Source: Promethearchaeota archaeon
Lineage (GTDB): Archaea; Asgardarchaeota; Lokiarchaeia; Sigyniarchaeales; SOKP01
DNA: 64,000 nt
Assembly: GCA_019894975.1 (NCBI GenBank)
Contig: JAGXNO010000013.1
Coordinates: forward strand, 1-64,000
Reading direction: 5' to 3'
Below the pieces are notes generated by a model. The model did not search any database and was not told the DNA's origin. It saw only the letters and a list, made by a program, of their open reading frames with translations. The position numbers and the translations under genes are program-made. Of this stretch, positions 42,738 to 51,399 are shown in pieces. Numbering within the stretch: position 1 is the first letter of the stretch; every line of letters starts with the position of its first letter.

Positions 42738-43304
42738 TTAATCGAAATCTTTCCAAGTGATTCCTGCTTTCTCTAGAAAAGATAGTATTACATAACCTAT
42801 AAGAGCTCCAGGGATACTACTCACGGCAAATAAACCCCAATAAATTAAGAAACCTTCGATTGCAGAAGCATCTACCATAGGTAAAATTAACTGTGCTATA
42901 GTCCCCCCTATGAATACTGTACCTAATGGCTCAATTAATGCTGCAAATTCCACAAATTTCGGAAATTTTCGACGTAAAAAATATGCCATCGCTCCAACTA
43001 CTAATGCTCCAGCCATTCCTCCGTGGAATGCATGAATTGTCCCTATCCCTAGAGAAAAACGTAGAATTGCAATACCTAATGCTGTAACAACTGAAAAGAC
43101 GAGGCCAATCAACACACCAGTTATAGCATTAATAACATGAGCAAAGGGATTGATTTTTGCCCCAGCTATCTCAAGGTATGCAAATGGATTAAGATAGCTT
43201 AGAATTAACCCAACTGCTATAAAAATACCAGTAGTGGCTACTTTTATTGTCTTTGGATTCTGAAATATTCTTTTTTCTTCAACATTAGAATTTTTCTCGC
43301 CCAT
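42738..43304 (-). CDS. thiW: ThiW-like S component of a thiamine-precursor ECF transporter
   Basis: A 188-residue membrane protein with about five to six helices. The ThiW pattern is visible: NPFAHVINAITGVLIGLVFS, then RFSLGIGTIHAFHGGMAGALV. S components bind the vitamin or precursor (for ThiW probably the thiazole moiety) and need shared EcfAAT subunits, not encoded here. The next gene upstream on the same strand is ThiN, which supports a thiamine role. No TPP riboswitch is seen upstream. Confidence 0.8.
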   Translation of the reverse strand: MGEKNSNVEEKRIFQNPKTIKVATTGIFIAVGLILSYLNPFAYLEIAGAKINPFAHVINAITGVLIGLVFSVVTALGIAILRFSLGIGTIHAFHGGMAGALVVGAMAYFLRRKFPKFVEFAALIEPLGTVFIGGTIAQLILPMVDASAIEGFLIYWGLFAVSSIPGALIGYVILSFLEKAGITWKDFD

Positions 43305-43394
43305 ACTTATTACATCTCATTTCATTTCTTTAAATTAAATATTAAATTATAGTCCAAAATTTAAAGTTTATTTAATCTAATAATCCGGATAAGT

Positions 43395-43991
43395 TCAATC
43401 ATTCCTAATAATATTAAAGATTTTTCTAATTTTTTCAACTATATCGGTTGAATTCATTCCAAATAACCTAATCATTGGTTCTTTTCCAATCGATCCTTTA
43501 TCCCAAATAATATCTGGTATCTTCCCGTCCTTGTCTATGCTCTCTTTAATCAACCACTGCATGGTAGAAAATTCTTTAGTTTTAACTTTTTCAGGTTGTC
43601 TTTCTCTCTTAATTTCAATTAGTATGAGATCAGTTTTCTTCTGAATTTTTTTTACTAATTCAGGTGTGTATTTCAAATTCATTACAAAATTTATAGAATT
43701 ATCGAACTCTTTTGCTGTAAGAACTAATCTTGCTGTGTGTTCAGCAACTCCAAATTTGATATTTCCCGCCGCTTTAGGAAGTCCATCAACAATCGTAATT
43801 CTACCATCAATTCCTGCTACGTCTTCTTTTGTTTTCGCGTCTATTAAAGCTCCTGCAATATTTGTTCGTACTTCTGGAATTAATTTGCAGAATTGTTTAG
43901 TAGTAATAAAGTTATAAATTTCTCGAATCTGATTTATGACTTCTAACTGTTCCTTTGAGAGTAAGGGCTCTAAGGGCTTATTGTTTTCCAT
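43395..43991 (-). CDS. ThiN-type thiamine-phosphate synthase domain protein
   Basis: A 198-residue protein. The ThiN core runs from about residue 35: IPEVRTNIAGALIDAKTKEDVAG (in two parts), RITIVDGLPKAAGNIKFGVAEHTARLVL. Archaeal ThiN joins HMP-PP and thiazole phosphate to form thiamine phosphate, usually fused to ThiD; here it stands alone. It is adjacent to thiW. ATG 43991 preferred. Confidence 0.82.
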   Translation of the reverse strand: MENNKPLEPLLSKEQLEVINQIREIYNFITTKQFCKLIPEVRTNIAGALIDAKTKEDVAGIDGRITIVDGLPKAAGNIKFGVAEHTARLVLTAKEFDNSINFVMNLKYTPELVKKIQKKTDLILIEIKRERQPEKVKTKEFSTMQWLIKESIDKDGKIPDIIWDKGSIGKEPMIRLFGMNSTDIVEKIRKIFNIIRND

Positions 43992-44062
43992 CAAATCTAT
44001 AAGTAATATAAATTTATTTAATTTATCGATTAATCATACAATTTTGGTTAGAGTAAGGTTTT

Positions 44063-44746
44063 ATGATAAAAATAGGAGATATTACGATAAATCCCTCTAA
44101 GGTACTTTGTTTAGGTACTAACTACATGGATCATATAGAAGAAACAGGATTGGATATACCAAAAGAACCACTTCTCTTTCCAAAAACACCTAATTGTTTA
44201 ATAACTAACAATCAACCAATTATATACCCTAAATATTTGAAAGATAATAGAAAATATAATAGAGTTGATTATGAAGTAGAGCTAGCTTTTATAGTTAAAG
44301 ATAAGTGTAAAAATGTATCTTCGGATGATGTTTATAATCATATCTTAGGATATACTGTTTTTAATGATATAACGGCCCGTAAAATGCAAACTATGGATAT
44401 AGTTTCACAGAAACCATGGTTTCGCTCTAAATCATTTGATACTTTTGGGCCTATAGGTCCTGTTATTAAAAAAGTGGACGAAATCACAGATCCTCATAAT
44501 CTCAATATTGAATTAAAGGTAAATAAGGAAATTAAACAAGCTTCAAATACAAAACATTTGTTATTTAAGATTCCTGAGACTTTTGAATATATTACACAAC
44601 TTTTTACAATGGAGCCCGGTGATATTATTGCCACAGGTACTCCTGCAGGAATAGGTCCTGTTGTTCCGGGAGATTTGATTGAAGCGACAATCGAAGGAAT
44701 TGGTACTCTTACAAATAAAGTAATTTTAGAAGGAGATGATAATTAA
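44063..44746 (+). CDS. Fumarylacetoacetate hydrolase family protein (copy 1)
   Basis: A 227-residue FAH-fold enzyme. Metal-binding Glu and Asp lie in DYEVELAFIV and the VFNDITARKMQ segment, with FDTFGPIGP and the end motif GDIIATGTPAGIGPVVPGD. Family members hydrolyse or decarboxylate acylpyruvates and related 2-keto-enols. The next gene, 2 nt downstream, is a close paralogue. SD-like AAGGT before ATG. Confidence 0.88.
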   Translation: MIKIGDITINPSKVLCLGTNYMDHIEETGLDIPKEPLLFPKTPNCLITNNQPIIYPKYLKDNRKYNRVDYEVELAFIVKDKCKNVSSDDVYNHILGYTVFNDITARKMQTMDIVSQKPWFRSKSFDTFGPIGPVIKKVDEITDPHNLNIELKVNKEIKQASNTKHLLFKIPETFEYITQLFTMEPGDIIATGTPAGIGPVVPGDLIEATIEGIGTLTNKVILEGDDN

Positions 44747-44748
44747 TT

Positions 44749-45420
44749 TTGAATATTGGTTCTACAGAGATAAAGCCCACAAAAATCGTTTGTATCGGTC
44801 GAAATTATCTGAAACACGCTAAAGAATTAAATTCACCTGTACCTACTGAGCCCGTTTTTTTTGTAAAGACAATAAATACGCTTATAACAGATGAGAAACC
44901 TATTATATATCCCAGAATTCTTTATGAAAATGAGGAGTTCAATCGAGTAGATCATGAAGTTGAGTTAGCTTTTATTCTGTCAAAGAAGTGTAAAAATATC
45001 TCTTCAGATGAAGCTTTTGATTACATTCAGGGATATTCAATATTTCTCGATATGACCGCAAGAAAGATGCAGATTTTTGACCGAAATAAAAATTTGCCTT
45101 GGTATCGTAGTAAGAACTTTGATACTTTTTCAGTTATTGGTCCTCGTATAGTTCCTCCAAATGAGATTGAAGATCCTCATAATCTAAAAATAGAATTACT
45201 ATTGAATGGGAAAACACAGCAATCTTCAAACACCAGTTATATGATTTTTAAAATTCCAGAGATGATTGAATATCTTTCAAGTTTTTTAACGCTTGAAAAA
45301 GGAGATATTATAGCAACCGGTACACCAAGTGGAGTTGGACCTATTCAACCAGGAGATGTTATTAAAGCATCCATAGAAAAAATTGGCACTATTACCCATG
45401 AAGTTATTTTAGAAGACTAG
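44749..45420 (+). CDS. Fumarylacetoacetate hydrolase family protein (copy 2)
   Basis: A 223-residue paralogue of the preceding gene, with the same landmarks: RNYLKHAKEL, DHEVELAFIL, FLDMTARKMQ, NFDTFSVIGP and GDIIATGTPSGVGP. TTG start only 2 nt after the first copy's stop. The tandem pair may form a heteromer or act on successive substrates. The order and spacing point to local duplication. Confidence 0.87.
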   Translation: MNIGSTEIKPTKIVCIGRNYLKHAKELNSPVPTEPVFFVKTINTLITDEKPIIYPRILYENEEFNRVDHEVELAFILSKKCKNISSDEAFDYIQGYSIFLDMTARKMQIFDRNKNLPWYRSKNFDTFSVIGPRIVPPNEIEDPHNLKIELLLNGKTQQSSNTSYMIFKIPEMIEYLSSFLTLEKGDIIATGTPSGVGPIQPGDVIKASIEKIGTITHEVILED

Positions 45421-45473
45421 AGCTGTTGACTAGTTTTAGTAATTTCACAGTTTTAATCTACAATATGCCACAC

Positions 45474-45482
45474 ATATATAAA
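45474..45482 (+). promoter_or_regulatory. Putative TATA box for cheB
   Basis: ATATATAAA is centred about 47 nt upstream of the cheB ATG. This is a strong match to the archaeal TATA element and implies a leader of about 20 nt. Confidence 0.45.
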
Positions 45483-45524
45483 TTTGTATTTTATTATTTA
45501 CCTTAAGACAAAACAATATCAAAA

Positions 45525-46667
45525 ATGGAAAAGAAAGTATTAATTGCTTCGGAATCAGCATTTCGAAGGAATTTTCTATCTGAAATACTTGGGTCTCACA
45601 AGAATATAAGAATAGTGGGTCTTGTAAGGAATGCTAAAGAAGCATTAGAAATAATTGGGAACCAAAGTCAAGATGCTCTAATTTTAGATATTGAATTTGA
45701 GAATGAAGATTGGTTTAGTCAATTTTATCCAATGATGAAAACCTTTCCAATTAAAACTATTATCTTAAGTGATAAAAATCCTGAAACGCTGGATTCTTCG
45801 AAGATACCTATAATTTTAAAATCATATGATTATATCGTTAAACCTGATGGTATTTGGAAGGAAGAATTGCCGAAAATTAGGGATGTAATAATTTCAAAAG
45901 TGTTAATGGTTGACATACCTAAAATACATAAATTAGACAGTAGAACAAGACAGTTTAATAAAAATTTATTCATAAAACAAAGTCAGAAATCAGATGAAAC
46001 AAACCATCAAAATTCTACTAAGATAATTAAACCAAATATTTCCTCAAGATCAGAGGAGTACTTTTTAGATCTATCACCCTTTACCATTAAAAAACTAGAA
46101 ACAAAAATTGTTGTAATAGGAGCTAGTGTAGGGGGCCCTAGAACACTAAAAACTATCTTTAGTGAAGTTCCCCAAGATTTTTCTGCCCCTATATTAGTTG
46201 TTCAACATTTGAACCATCTCTTTATGCGACAGTTTGTAACTTCTGTAAGGAATATTTGTAAATTAGAGGTAAAGATTGGACTAAATTATGAAGAGATTCA
46301 ACCCGGAATAATTTATTTCTCTCCTGGAGACAAACATATGCAAGTCACCGTTAAAAATAGCAAACCTTGTATTAGAACGTTTGAGGGAGAACCAGTAAAT
46401 TTTTGCAGACCATCTGTAGATGTACTATTTTATTCTACTACAAGAGTGTATAAGGAAAAAACTCTCGGGATATTATTGACCGGAATGGGAAAAGATGGTG
46501 TTAATGGACTTCAAGCGATTAAAGCTGAAGGGGGAAAGACAATTGCTGAATCTGAAGAAACAAGTATATTATATGGTATGCCTAAAGTTGCTGCTGAAAC
46601 TGGGGCTGCAGACAAAATTATACCCAATTATAATATTGTAAAAGAAATGATAAGATTTGCGAATTAA
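45525..46667 (+). CDS. cheB: Chemotaxis protein-glutamate methylesterase CheB
   Basis: Two domains. Residues 1-115 are a receiver with phospho-acceptor Asp in LILDIEFE and Lys in YIVKPDG, but the usual acidic pair DD near residue 10 is replaced by SE (ASESAF). Residues 185-380 are the methylesterase, with Ser in GASVGG, His in VVQHL and Asp in GMGKDG. It removes methyl groups from or deamidates chemoreceptors. No other chemotaxis gene is in the window, so it is an orphan here. Confidence 0.9.
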   Translation: MEKKVLIASESAFRRNFLSEILGSHKNIRIVGLVRNAKEALEIIGNQSQDALILDIEFENEDWFSQFYPMMKTFPIKTIILSDKNPETLDSSKIPIILKSYDYIVKPDGIWKEELPKIRDVIISKVLMVDIPKIHKLDSRTRQFNKNLFIKQSQKSDETNHQNSTKIIKPNISSRSEEYFLDLSPFTIKKLETKIVVIGASVGGPRTLKTIFSEVPQDFSAPILVVQHLNHLFMRQFVTSVRNICKLEVKIGLNYEEIQPGIIYFSPGDKHMQVTVKNSKPCIRTFEGEPVNFCRPSVDVLFYSTTRVYKEKTLGILLTGMGKDGVNGLQAIKAEGGKTIAESEETSILYGMPKVAAETGAADKIIPNYNIVKEMIRFAN

Positions 46668-46695
46668 ATTTTTTAACTATAACCGATTTTAATAG

Positions 46696-46884
46696 ATGAT
46701 GGAAATAAAAGTCAGTAAAGAAATTAAAGAAGAAATTCTAAAATTAATTTCTACTCCTGGAGTGGAAGTTAAGGATATTGTGGAAAAAGTGAAATTAGAT
46801 TACAACACAATAATGGACTTCTTGTCTGAAGAATATTTAAAATATGACTTCGATTATGGTAGAAGGCTCTGTTGTAGGTTTTAA
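46696..46884 (+). CDS. Small helical protein of unknown function
   Basis: A 62-residue frame starting 29 nt after cheB. The sequence is charged and helical (VSKEIKEEILKLIS, VKDIVEKVKLDYNTIMDFLS), resembling a short winged or HTH-like unit, and ends with an odd RRLCCRF. No motif gives a function. Coding-like composition is the main support. Confidence 0.45.
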   Translation: MMEIKVSKEIKEEILKLISTPGVEVKDIVEKVKLDYNTIMDFLSEEYLKYDFDYGRRLCCRF

Positions 46885-47000
46885 CATTCTATAAATCTGA
46901 ATATACTTTAGTAAAATTTTTTAACTTTGTTTTATTCTAAAACTCACTAAGTTTAAAAAATATTCTTAGAAACTTAGGACGCAAATTAAAGCGGTTTCGA

Positions 47001-47008
47001 TATATATT
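47001..47008 (+). promoter_or_regulatory. Possible TATA box of the uL11-uL1-uL10-P1 operon
   Basis: TATATATT lies within the 217-nt gap before uL11, about 94 nt upstream of its GTG start. It would leave a leader of about 65-70 nt. No other element was recognised in 46885-47101. Confidence 0.3.
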
Positions 47009-47101
47009 AGATATTGAAATAAAGAAGTTTTACTTTAATCACGCGTTCTTAACCTTTAGATTATTTTTTAGACCAAGATAATTGAAAAAAAGTGAAATTG
47101 T

Positions 47102-47634
47102 GTGAGTACTAAAGGAAAGGTAATTGTTAAGGCACTTGTAACCGGTGGTAGTGCTTCAGGTGGGCCGCCTATTGCATAAAGCATATTGCTTTTGTGAAGT
47201 TCGGTAAAGGTCCCGCCGTAGGCCCAACTGGTATCAATATCAAAGACGTGGTCGACGAGATCAATGAAAAAACGATGGTCTTTAAAGGCTTAACTGTACC
47301 GGTCAGAATAGAATGTGATCCAGAAACCAAGCAATTTGAAATTTATATTGAAACACCTTCTACAGCATCATTACTCCTTAAAGAAGTAGGCGCAGAAAAA
47401 GGGAGCTCAGCAAGTTCAGAAAAGATAATCGGTGATCTATCACTTGATCAAATAGTTACTGTCGTTCAAGCAAAGAAGGATAAATTTCTAGAAAAGAATT
47501 TGAAGCTCGCAGTTAAATCAGTTCTAGGGACGGCTTTATCCATTGGAATAACTGTTGAGGGAGAAGATCCCAGAGAAATTCAAAAAAGAGTAGAAAGTGG
47601 AGAATTTGACGATAAAGTGAGGGGTGAACTATAA
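47102..47634 (+). CDS. rpl11: 50S ribosomal protein uL11, interrupted by a 35-nt segment
   Basis: uL11 of the P-stalk base. The first part (GTG 47102 to 47173) reads STKGKVIVKALVTGG and ends in GGPPI. The second part (from 47209) continues GPAVGPTGINIKDVVDEINE, then the RNA-binding C-terminal domain. Between them 47174-47208 carries an in-frame TAA and shifts the frame. Removing exactly 35 nt restores PPI-GPAVGP, the conserved PPxGPA loop of every uL11. Without removal, translation from GTG 47194 would give a uL11 lacking about 24 N-terminal residues. uL1 follows 2 nt later. Confidence 0.85.
47174..47208 (+). other. 35-nt intervening sequence in uL11 (intron or bypass candidate)
   Basis: The segment contains stop TAA (47177-47179) and a perfect 6-bp hairpin, AAAGCA-UAU-UGCUUU (47178-47192), just inside the 5' boundary. 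The same splice product results if the boundaries are shifted by 1 nt. Flanking exons can pair (GGUGGG at 47159-47164 with CCCGCC at 47212-47217), but I could not fold a strict bulge-helix-bulge motif at the boundaries. Confidence 0.55.
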
Positions 47635-47636
47635 AG

Positions 47637-48365
47637 ATGAAAGTAGACGATAAATTACTAAGAAGATCTTTGGATGTAGCAATGGATTTTGCAGTCCTCA
47701 AAAAAGAAGGATTCAAAGATAAAATTCGAAAATTTGATGAATCAATTGACATTATCATTAATATCAAGGACGTAAATTTAAATGATCCAAAAAACAGGAT
47801 TGATAAAGAGATTATCCTCTCAAATGATGTAATTACTGACGATAAACCTAATATATGTGTAATTGCCTCAGATGAGATTTTACTTGAAGCAAAGAAAATT
47901 GGGGTGGATACGCTCGATTCAGAAGGGTTAATCAATTTAAACAGTGAAGAAAAGAAGTATAAAAAGAAGTTCGCGAAGAAGTATGAATTTTTTGTTGTAG
48001 AAGATAAGTTGATGCGTGATGTCGCTCGATATTTAGCAAGATTTCTTGGACCCTTAGGAAAAATGCCAAAACCTTTTCCTACAGGTTATGGAATAATATC
48101 CAGTCCGGAAGATTTACAAGTTGCTTTTGAGCGGTATAAAAAAGTGATTCGTGTTCAAATGAAAAAACAACCGATCATTTTTCTAAAAATAGGGAAGAAA
48201 TCTATGGATGCTGATAAATTATTTGAGAACATGAAAACTGTTGTTAATTTTATAGGAGATCAAATGCCCCATAAGTTCAACAACTTCAAATCCATGCATT
48301 TAAAATCAACCATGGGGAAACCAGTTAAAGTAAGTGAACAATTTTTAAATGGTATAGAGGTGTGA
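47637..48365 (+). CDS. rpl1: 50S ribosomal protein uL1
   Basis: L1-stalk protein of 242 residues. The archaeal pattern is clear: FDESIDIIINIKDVNLNDP near residue 30 and FLGPLGKMPKPFPTG (about residue 138), the conserved LGPxGKMP loop, then the C-terminal GKPVKVS strand. In other archaea uL1 binds its own mRNA to repress this operon; I did not identify such a site. uL10 follows after 4 nt. Confidence 0.95.
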   Translation: MKVDDKLLRRSLDVAMDFAVLKKEGFKDKIRKFDESIDIIINIKDVNLNDPKNRIDKEIILSNDVITDDKPNICVIASDEILLEAKKIGVDTLDSEGLINLNSEEKKYKKKFAKKYEFFVVEDKLMRDVARYLARFLGPLGKMPKPFPTGYGIISSPEDLQVAFERYKKVIRVQMKKQPIIFLKIGKKSMDADKLFENMKTVVNFIGDQMPHKFNNFKSMHLKSTMGKPVKVSEQFLNGIEV

Positions 48366-48369
48366 AAAA

Positions 48370-49266
48370 ATGATTACAAAATCGCATATACCGCAGTGGA
48401 AATTAGAAGAAGTAAATAATTTAATTGAATTATTTAAAACTTATAGTAATGTCGCTGTTATAGAAGTTGCTCACCTAAATGATTTGCAAATCCAAACCAT
48501 GCGTAAGATTTTACGGGGAAAAGCTATATTTCGAATGTCGAAGAAATCTCTACAGACTAGAGCAATTGAGAAATTCAAAAAGGAATCAAAAAAGGCAAAT
48601 TTAGATGAATTGGCATCGCATATTCCGGGTCAATCAAGTCTTGTGTTCACGAATCTTGATTTAATAGAACTAAAAAGTATATTCCATGATTATGAGTGGA
48701 TGGTTCCAGCAAAACCAAATGATATCACACCTGTAGATATCTGGGTACCCGAGGGAGATACGGGATTACCAACTGGTCAAGTTATTAGTGAGTTAAACAT
48801 GACTTTAAAGCTCCCTACAAGGATCATGAATGATACAATACACATACGTGAGGATACAAGAACTCATAAGGCAGGAGATCTGGTGAGTGTAAAACAAGCA
48901 GCTGTGTTGAAAAAACTTGGTATTACCCCCATAGAATCTTTAATTAAGATTCACTTCGCTTGGGCTGATGGTGAAATTATCCCAGAAGATGTTTTATATA
49001 TGGATATGGATCAATTCAAACGTGATGTGGTAACAGGATATAGAGAAGCACTTGCTATTCTCTTTGAAATGCCCTTTATTGAAGGAAGCATGACAGAAGA
49101 ATATCTTCGTAAGGCTGTATCTGAAGCTAACACTATCGAAGCGATGTTATTTGGAGAGGGTATTCCTACCCCTACTGAACCAGAAGCAAAGAAAGAAGAG
49201 AAGAAGAAGGACGATGAAGAGGAGGAACCGGGTGAGGAAGTTGGCATTGGAGGATTGTTTGGATAA
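48370..49266 (+). CDS. rpl10: 50S ribosomal protein uL10 (P0)
   Basis: P-stalk scaffold of 298 residues. N-terminal WKLEEVNNLIELFKTY and MRKILRGKAIFRMSKKSL form the rRNA-binding domain. VPEGDTGLPTGQVI belongs to the archaeal insertion domain. The C-terminal helices bind P1 dimers, and the acidic tail ends VGIGGLFG, the factor-binding motif shared with P1. It sits between uL1 and P1 as in other archaea. Confidence 0.95.
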   Translation: MITKSHIPQWKLEEVNNLIELFKTYSNVAVIEVAHLNDLQIQTMRKILRGKAIFRMSKKSLQTRAIEKFKKESKKANLDELASHIPGQSSLVFTNLDLIELKSIFHDYEWMVPAKPNDITPVDIWVPEGDTGLPTGQVISELNMTLKLPTRIMNDTIHIREDTRTHKAGDLVSVKQAAVLKKLGITPIESLIKIHFAWADGEIIPEDVLYMDMDQFKRDVVTGYREALAILFEMPFIEGSMTEEYLRKAVSEANTIEAMLFGEGIPTPTEPEAKKEEKKKDDEEEEPGEEVGIGGLFG

Positions 49267-49342
49267 TTAAATATGATTTTTTTAAAGTTCAATCAAAAAT
49301 ACAAATATAATGTTAAAAAAAATATAATAGAGGTTAAAAAAT

Positions 49343-49630
49343 ATGGAAAGTATCTATGCTGCATTATTGCTTCATAAAGTTGGTGGAAAAATTTCAGAAG
49401 CAAGTGTAGAAAAAGTATTAACTGCTGCCGGTGGGAAAGCTGATAAAGATGAAATCGCAAAACTTATCGCCGGTTTAAAAGAAACCAAAATTGATGACAT
49501 CATTAAGTCTGCTGGCTCAATGCCAGTGATGGCTGCCCCAGCTGGAGATAAAAAGGAAGCAAAGAAAGAAAAGAAAAAGAAAGAAGAAGAAGTTGAAGAA
49601 GAACCTACAGGTATCGGATCGCTCTTTTAA
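49343..49630 (+). CDS. rpl12: 50S ribosomal protein P1 (archaeal L12)
   Basis: A 95-residue acidic stalk protein. The N-terminal dimerisation domain is ESIYAALLLHKVGGKISE, with the hinge MPVMAAPAGDKK, then a Lys/Glu-rich segment and the tail PTGIGSLF that recruits translation factors. GAGG lies 7 nt before ATG. Confidence 0.95.
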   Translation: MESIYAALLLHKVGGKISEASVEKVLTAAGGKADKDEIAKLIAGLKETKIDDIIKSAGSMPVMAAPAGDKKEAKKEKKKKEEEVEEEPTGIGSLF

Positions 49631-49855
49631 ATTAAACGAATAACTTATTTTTTTATTTATTTTTTTACAATTTTTTATGACTTATCATTTATTTACTGTT
49701 TTTTAGAAATATCTAGTTAAGTAGCTCCCTAAATCAAAAACTTTTTTTAAAATTCTATTTTTTTTTAATTACAGTTTAAATTAATGAAACTGAAAATTAT
49801 ATTTTTGTAAGATTTACGTTAATCTACTTAAAAAAACTCACATTGTTGATAAAAA

Positions 49856-51319
49856 ATGGCTGGCAAATTTCTTAAATTCTTTTCACCGTTCGTAAGAGCC
49901 ATGCCAGAAATCAAAAATCCTCAACGTGAAGTTTCATTTAAAGAAAAATTCATTTGGACCGGAGTTGTTCTTATTGTCTATTTAATTATGTCCAATATTC
50001 CTCTTTATGGGATTGATATTGCAGAATCAACAGATTATTTTTATTGGTTACGGGTAATTCTCGCCAGCCAAAGAGGTACACTCACAGAACTAGGTATTGG
50101 TCCTATTGTAACCTCAGGACTTATAATGCAATTACTTCTAGGATCTCGAATTATCAATGTGGATATGGCTGATCCATACGATAGAGCATTATTTAGTGGA
50201 TCTCAGAAAGTTCTTGCTATGTTTCTAACAGCATTTAACTCCATCGCTTATCTTTTTGGAGGGGCTTTTGGTAATCTATCCAATATTGGAATTCAAAAGG
50301 GACTTTTTATTTTTGTGCAACTATTATTCTCAGGAGTAATTATTATCTTACTCGATGAGGTGCTTCAAAAAGGGTGGGGGCTTGGAAGTGGTGTGTCCTT
50401 ATTTATTGCTGCTGGTGTATCAGGTCAAATCTTTTGGAATATGTTTAGTTTTATTGAGGGTCCAGATGGTATACCAAGAGGTATCATCATTGCTTTCTTT
50501 TCAGTCTTATTTGATGGCAATCCCAATACTGATATAGGAGATATTGCACTTAGACAACAACTTCCTTCGCTGCTAGGAATTGTAACAACCGTTATGATTC
50601 TCTTTATAGTCATATGGTTTGAATCAACCCGTGTTGAAATTCCTCTTACTTACAGAGGCTATCGAGGTTATAAAGGGAAATATCCGATGAAACTGCTGTA
50701 TGTGTCCAATATCCCCGTGATATTGGTCAATGCTTTATACGCGAATATTCTGTTTTTTGGGCAATTAATAGCTGGTCCGGGATCGGGTCTTCGTGGTGGG
50801 GATTTCGATTTCTGGATCAACTTAATTGGAGTTTTTGAAAACCCAGAAGTAGGAGGTGGTATGGGAACTCAATTAATACCTAAATCAGGGATAATTTATC
50901 TACTCACGCCCCCGCTCGGGCTCGACCAATTAATAGCAGATCCGTTTAGAGCTGTAATTTATTTATTCATTTTTATTGGGCTCTGTATTATGCTTGGAAA
51001 GGTTTGGGTCGAAGTGAGTGGGCTAGCGCCGCGTGATATCGCAGGACAGATAATCGATTCACAAATGCAGGTGCCCGGATTCAGAAGCTCCGAAAAAGTA
51101 CTAGAAAAGATACTGAAAAGGTATATTCCAACTCTTGTCATCATCAACGGTATCCTGATTGCAGTTCTCAGCTTCTTTGCAGATAGTTTGGGGGCGCTCA
51201 CCTCTGGCACTGGACTTTTAATTAGCATAGGCATAATTCATCAATATGGTGAGACTTTAGCTAAGGAAATGGCTGCTTCACAGTACCCGGGACTCCGAGG
51301 GATGCTTGGGATGGATTAG
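49856..51319 (+). CDS. secY: Preprotein translocase subunit SecY (Sec61-alpha type)
   Basis: A ten-helix translocon channel of 487 residues. The N-terminal FVRAMPEIKNPQREVSFKEK is archaeal/eukaryotic in type. YRGYRGYKGKYPMKLLYVSN (about residue 265) contains the ribosome-facing C5 loop, and the last helix precedes SQYPGLRGMLGMD. It follows the stalk operon after a 225-nt T-rich gap that shows no gene, rather than lying in the spc operon. EMC3 and eL34-cmk-eL14, its usual neighbours, are within 5 kb. Confidence 0.95.
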   Translation: MAGKFLKFFSPFVRAMPEIKNPQREVSFKEKFIWTGVVLIVYLIMSNIPLYGIDIAESTDYFYWLRVILASQRGTLTELGIGPIVTSGLIMQLLLGSRIINVDMADPYDRALFSGSQKVLAMFLTAFNSIAYLFGGAFGNLSNIGIQKGLFIFVQLLFSGVIIILLDEVLQKGWGLGSGVSLFIAAGVSGQIFWNMFSFIEGPDGIPRGIIIAFFSVLFDGNPNTDIGDIALRQQLPSLLGIVTTVMILFIVIWFESTRVEIPLTYRGYRGYKGKYPMKLLYVSNIPVILVNALYANILFFGQLIAGPGSGLRGGDFDFWINLIGVFENPEVGGGMGTQLIPKSGIIYLLTPPLGLDQLIADPFRAVIYLFIFIGLCIMLGKVWVEVSGLAPRDIAGQIIDSQMQVPGFRSSEKVLEKILKRYIPTLVIINGILIAVLSFFADSLGALTSGTGLLISIGIIHQYGETLAKEMAASQYPGLRGMLGMD

Positions 51320-51399
51320 CGATAACTTCAAATCATTCTGGATAATCTCCTCCACGTAATCCTTTAATAAATAACTTTCTCGTTTTGATAATACCATAA

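Noticed and set aside
43305..43394. TPP riboswitch upstream of thiW
   Set aside because: The conserved CUGAGA and ACCUGAU elements are absent from the 90-nt gap.
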